6,084 nucleotides of DNA. Source: CAZEQD01 sp964514305. Lineage in GTDB: Bacteria; Acidobacteriota; Aminicenantia; Aminicenantales; Aminicenantaceae. Both the position numbers and the translations under genes were made by a program. Every line of letters starts with the position of its first letter. Positions within the stretch are counted from its first letter, which is position 1. Positions 5,363-6,084 of the stretch are shown here, one piece after another. Location: NCBI GenBank assembly GCA_964514305.1, contig CAZEQD010000086.1, positions 1 through 6,084 of the forward strand, given 5' to 3'. Under the pieces are notes generated by a model. That model ran no database searches, had not been told where the DNA came from, and saw only the letters and a list, made by a program, of their open reading frames with translations.

Positions 5363-6084
5363 TTAATATGCTCCTATCCCAAAAAGTACCACAGGAATCG
5401 TCTTCATCATTATCTCAAAATCAAGCTTCAATGACCAATTATCCAAATATTTAAGATCCAATTTCATCCATTCATTAAAATCCAATTTATTTCTCCCGCT
5501 AATCTGCCACAAACAGGTGAGCCCGGGCCGCATTGATAACCTGCGGCGCTGCCAGGGTTTGTACTGCTTTATTTCTTCAGGCACCGCAGGTCTGGGGCCT
5601 ATCAGGCTCATATGTCCAGCAAACACATTAAAAAGCTGGGGGAATTCATCAAGGCTGAATTTTCTTAATATCCTCCCAAGAGGAGTAATATACTGAAGTT
5701 TTTTCTTTTTAAAAGAAGGATTATTCATATCATTAAAAACATTTATGTTGGCTAATTTTTCCTGGGCTCCTTCATACATAGTCCGAAACTTATATAATAT
5801 AAATTCTCGGCCGTTCAATCCTATTCTCCGCTGCCTGAATAAGACAGGACCTGGAGAAGTTAATTTGATCAGAACTGAGACCATGAAAAGAAGTGGGCTT
5901 AAGATAACTATCCCCAGCCCAGAAACAATAATATCTACAGCTCTTTTAATAAAAAGCTGCCATTCTTTAGCCACGGTTGTTTCAAAGGTTAATAAAGGAA
6001 CTCCATCTATCTCAGTCTGGCGTGCTCTAGCAATTTTTAAGTCAAACAAATCTACAGCTATGGTTGCCTTAATGCCCTCTGTTT
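5363..6084 (-). CDS. Exopolysaccharide polyprenyl glycosylphosphotransferase (initiating sugar-1-phosphate transferase), N-terminus beyond window
   Basis: The enzyme starts the repeat unit by moving a sugar-1-phosphate from a nucleotide sugar to undecaprenyl phosphate at the inner membrane. 239 residues are visible to the natural end; the frame is open to the right edge, so the TTG at 6049 is not the start. Numbering from the first whole codon (6082): residues 1-35 are the end of the Rossmann-like domain of the long (CpsE/WcaJ-type) family members, with IAVDLFDLKIARAR (8-21) typical. FIKRAVD (44-50) precedes a membrane hairpin (about 50-72), then SPGPVLFRQRRIGLNG (76-91), FRTM (99-102), the catalytic Asp-Glu pair in SLDEFPQLFN (143-152, D145 and E146), SLIGPRP (159-165), RPGLTCLWQISGRN (185-198) and the usual GAY end. 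The sugar cannot be read from the sequence. It is the most upstream visible gene of the operon. Confidence 0.94.
   Translation of the reverse strand, partial: TEGIKATIAVDLFDLKIARARQTEIDGVPLLTFETTVAKEWQLFIKRAVDIIVSGLGIVILSPLLFMVSVLIKLTSPGPVLFRQRRIGLNGREFILYKFRTMYEGAQEKLANINVFNDMNNPSFKKKKLQYITPLGRILRKFSLDEFPQLFNVFAGHMSLIGPRPAVPEEIKQYKPWQRRRLSMRPGLTCLWQISGRNKLDFNEWMKLDLKYLDNWSLKLDFEIMMKTIPVVLFGIGAY

Noticed and set aside
6047..6049. TTG at 6049 as start of the sugar transferase
   Set aside because: The frame stays open to the window edge, and the upstream residues (TEGIKATIAVD) continue the N-terminal domain typical of the long family members, so the true start is outside.

Overview
The window is about 6.1 kb of a scaffolded draft assembly; a 100-base run of N sits at 2303-2402. 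It comes from a diderm (Gram-negative type) bacterium of roughly 40% GC, judging from hand-counted samples of the coding regions. The diderm call rests on an outer-membrane beta-barrel protein with a signal peptide and a terminal Phe, next to a Wzc-type tyrosine kinase. I cannot assign a phylum from the sequence. The gene order and style resemble exopolysaccharide clusters of uncultivated lineages, but that is an impression only.

Four genes on the minus strand read right to left as an exopolysaccharide/capsule block. They are a polyprenyl-phosphate sugar-1-phosphate transferase (5363 to beyond the right edge), an outer-membrane beta-barrel protein (3885-5144), a Wzc-type chain-length regulator fused to a BY-kinase (1583-3742, interrupted by the N gap), and an O-antigen ligase/Wzy-like membrane protein (1048 to beyond the left edge). 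Their expected division of labour is as follows. The transferase starts the repeat unit on undecaprenyl phosphate, the ligase/polymerase family protein joins finished units, Wzc controls chain length and export through tyrosine phosphorylation, and the barrel is the outer-membrane component. No Wza export lipoprotein and no flippase lie inside the window.

Between the kinase and ligase genes, on the opposite strand, lies a short AT-rich gene (1181-1543, about 29% GC by hand count) for a four-helix bundle protein of the 23S rRNA intervening-sequence (IVP/S23) family. It is not in a 23S gene here. It is bracketed by inverted arrays of a 7-bp degenerate repeat (AGTRARR and variants), forming a 49-bp imperfect inverted repeat with a perfect 17-bp core.

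The same heptamer family occurs in every intergenic region. In each of the three minus-strand genes whose 3' end is visible, an array begins at or within a few bases of the stop codon and always reads AGTGAAR in the direction of that gene. In the kinase gene the stop codon and the last eight codons lie in the array itself. This repeat system and its association with the four-helix bundle gene are the most unusual content of the window. No intergenic stretch exceeds 300 bases, and I found no tRNA, rRNA, CRISPR array or convincing intrinsic terminator.
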